Source: Nakamurella flava (lineage in GTDB: Bacteria; Actinomycetota; Actinomycetes; Mycobacteriales; Nakamurellaceae). Taken from it: a stretch of 64,000 nt of DNA. The DNA is taken from the NCBI RefSeq assembly GCF_005298075.1, contig NZ_SZZH01000001.1:2356001-2420000 (forward strand). Reading direction: 5' to 3'. The notes beneath the pieces are model-generated. The model saw nothing but the letters and a program-made list of their open reading frames with translations. It was not told the DNA's origin and ran no database searches. Of this stretch, positions 63,939 through 64,000 are shown piece by piece. The position numbers and the translations under genes are program-made. How positions within the stretch are numbered: position 1 is the stretch's first letter; every line of letters starts with the position of its first letter.

Positions 63939-64000
63939 ATGGCCGACAAGAAGAGCACCGACGTCGACGACGTGTGGGACGACTGGAAGGACGCGGTCAC
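63939..64000 (+). CDS. Start of an unknown small acidic protein (cut by the window end)
   Basis: ATG at 63939 opens a reading frame MADKKSTDVDDVWDDWKDAV that continues beyond the window. It is acidic and hydrophilic. Only 20 residues are visible, so no family can be given. Confidence 0.4.
   Translation, partial: MADKKSTDVDDVWDDWKDAV

Overview
The window is GC-rich, densely packed and shaped like an actinobacterial chromosome. It has frequent GTG starts, ATGA/GTGA stop-start overlaps, a CIRCE-controlled groEL, a GAF-ANTAR regulator, a cytosolic Ser/Thr kinase and a mycofactocin locus. The gene set would fit a soil-type actinomycete (Nakamurella/Frankia-like or Mycobacteriales-like), but the genus cannot be fixed from the sequence alone. 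I found no rRNA, tRNA, CRISPR array, insertion sequence or phage genes.

Layout. 0-10.7 kb: a peptide-type (SBP family 5) ABC importer (permease, two ATPases, lipoprotein) joined to an MFS transporter, three amidase-signature hydrolases and two tiny AtzG/GatC-like subunits; this looks like an uptake-and-hydrolysis pathway for an amide- or urea-like nitrogen compound. 10.8-13.4 kb: a polar amino-acid ABC importer. 13.7-26.3 kb: housekeeping and DNA/RNA maintenance genes (Ski2-like helicase, PoxB-type TPP enzyme, spore-photoproduct-lyase-like radical SAM protein, XPB helicase, Ogt, a nucleoside-kinase-like protein). 26.4-31.5 kb: a ribose/fructose-type sugar ABC importer with a PfkB kinase, facing its LacI regulator across two tandem operators. 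31.5-45.7 kb: SRPBCC/ArsR pair, aldo-keto reductase, a frameshifted DUF559-type gene, groEL with two CIRCE boxes, Ser/Thr kinase, Mur-ligase-like protein, a CheR/CheB/ANTAR signalling group, an IolE-like isomerase and moeA.

45.9-63.9 kb is the most interesting part: an alcohol/methanol oxidation island built around the redox cofactor mycofactocin. It holds a candidate mycofactocin methyltransferase (mftM), a NarL-type response regulator and histidine kinase, an iron-type alcohol dehydrogenase, a DUF4242 protein (family includes a nickel-binding member), mftE, mftF and mftR on the minus strand, then mftA, mftB, mftC and mftD on the plus strand, then the NDMA/mycofactocin-dependent methanol dehydrogenase (mno). 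Directly behind mno, almost without gaps, come a MoxR-type AAA+ ATPase with a 40-residue histidine-rich stretch, a CoxE-like VWA protein with its own GHSH motifs, and a complete CbiM-PDGLE-CbiQ-CbiO cobalt/nickel-type ECF importer.

How it may work together (inference): MftA-F make the cofactor, the two-component system switches on the dehydrogenases, and the AAA+/VWA pair plus the metal importer form a dedicated metal-loading machine for the group III dehydrogenase Mno, whose four metal ligands are intact. No mftG (GMC oxidoreductase) is visible in this window.
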